From contig JBBSHE010000004.1 in the NCBI GenBank assembly GCA_038253325.1, positions 1 to 64,000 of the forward strand: DNA of 64,000 bases, read 5' to 3'. The notes beneath the pieces are model-generated. The model saw only the letters and a list, made by a program, of their open reading frames with translations, was not told the origin of the DNA and searched no databases. Positions within the stretch are counted from its first letter, which is position 1. The number at the start of each line of letters is the position of its first letter. The DNA is from JBBSHE01 sp038253325 (GTDB lineage Bacteria; Actinomycetota; Actinomycetes; Propionibacteriales; Nocardioidaceae). This document shows, piece after piece, positions 63,343-64,000 of this stretch. The position numbers and the translations under genes were made by a program.

Positions 63343-64000
63343 ATGGACAGGCAGATCGCCCGGCTGGCGGTTCCGGCGTTCCTCGCGCTGGTTTCCGAAC
63401 CGCTGTACCTGCTTGCCGACGCCGCGATCGTCGGTCATCTGGGGACGTCTCAGCTCGGAGGGCTCGGCGTCGCCGGTGCTGTCGTCCAGACCGCCGTCGG
63501 GATGTTCGTCTTCCTGGCCTACGGGACCACGGCCGCCGTCGCGAGGTCGCTCGGTGCCGGCGACTCCGCGCGCGGACTGCGCAACGGGATCGACGGGATC
63601 TGGCTCGCCCTGGCCATCGGGACCGTCGTCGGCGGCACCGTCCTCGCCCTGACCCCGCAGACGGTCGACGCGTTCGGTCCGAGTCCGGAGGTTCGCCAGT
63701 TCGCGGTGACGTACCTGCGGATCGCCGCGCTCGGGATCCCGTCGCTGCTGGTGGTCCTTGCGGCGACCGGCGTCGTCCGCGGCCTCCAGGACACCATCAC
63801 GCCGCTGGTCGTGGTGGTGGCGAGCAACGTCGCCAACATCGCCCTCAACCTGGCCCTGGTCTACGGGCTCGGCCTCGGGATCGCCGGGTCCGCCGTGGGT
63901 ACGCTCATCGCACAGACCGGCGCGGCACTCGCACTGACGGCCGTGGTGGTCCGGCACGCGCGCCGGCGAGCCGTCGCGTTGCGCCCCCATCGGCGGGGAC
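63343..64000 (+). CDS. MATE-family (DinF-like) efflux transporter, 3' end outside window
   Basis: At least 219 residues are in the window and the frame is open at base 64000. It starts MDRQIARLAVPAFLALVSEP, then LYLLADAAIVGHLGTSQLGG, the first MATE helix pair. The second block is ATGVVRGLQDTITPLVVVVA, another family mark. Six helices are visible of about twelve. It should export cationic compounds in exchange for sodium or protons. In many actinobacteria a MATE gene sits next to dnaB. Two in-frame GTG codons upstream (63301, 63304) are possible but less likely starts. Confidence 0.9.
   Translation, partial: MDRQIARLAVPAFLALVSEPLYLLADAAIVGHLGTSQLGGLGVAGAVVQTAVGMFVFLAYGTTAAVARSLGAGDSARGLRNGIDGIWLALAIGTVVGGTVLALTPQTVDAFGPSPEVRQFAVTYLRIAALGIPSLLVVLAATGVVRGLQDTITPLVVVVASNVANIALNLALVYGLGLGIAGSAVGTLIAQTGAALALTAVVVRHARRRAVALRPHRRG

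Overview
The window is high-GC DNA with dense genes, many GTG starts, ATGA/GTGA stop-start overlaps and few long gaps. The gene content fits a free-living soil-type actinobacterium: OmpR/HK pairs, an actinobacterial class HelD, a three-gene branched-chain 2-oxoacid dehydrogenase, an MprA-like regulator and BioY. A relative of Nocardioidaceae/Propionibacteriales is a reasonable guess, but that is an inference from style, not a proven placement. I saw no rRNA, tRNA, CRISPR array, prophage or intact transposase.

Layout. 1-3164: the end of a response regulator, its histidine kinase, and a CaiB-type CoA-transferase. 3472-14079: a carbohydrate island. A divergent gntR-SDR pair shares a 32-bp perfect palindrome with a long forward run: binding protein, two permeases, GH13 glycosidase, enolase-superfamily sugar-acid dehydratase, PfkB (KDG-type) kinase, KDPG-type aldolase and an MsmK-like ATPase. 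Read together, these import an alpha-glucoside-like compound, hydrolyse it inside the cell, oxidise a product to an aldonic acid, dehydrate, phosphorylate and cleave it to pyruvate and glyceraldehyde-3-phosphate. 14150-17856: E2, E1-beta and E1-alpha of a 2-oxoacid dehydrogenase. 18041-20535: an mprAB-like system whose kinase is frameshifted. Matching TGAGA direct repeats flank it, and what may be the remains of a pepD-like gene follows it.

20639-30872: HEAT protein, PBP4-type carboxypeptidase, small membrane protein, two DMT exporters, an aminotransferase and a heterodimeric ABC exporter. 31074-37237: PhzE-like chorismate enzyme fused to a glutaminase with an unusual insert, HelD, GNAT and DUF389. 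37397-42451: tandem repeats, a MITE-like element, LtrA, a 14-TM-type MFS pump, DUF952, prephenate dehydratase and BioY. 42452-43037 is a gene graveyard with PBP and MFS fragments. 43038-48515: acyl-CoA dehydrogenase and the glycerol regulon (glpK, glpF, divergent glpD).

48540-58725: a LuxR-type fragment, M1 lipoprotein peptidase, SuoX-like molybdoenzyme with Nudix partner, GAF-PAS-GGDEF protein, PAP2 enzyme, amidase, MFS and M18 aminopeptidase. 58806-59072: a minisatellite of 15/16-bp units. 59079-64000: PPK2, a secreted phosphoesterase, replicative helicase DnaB and, divergent from it, the start of a MATE transporter cut by the window edge.
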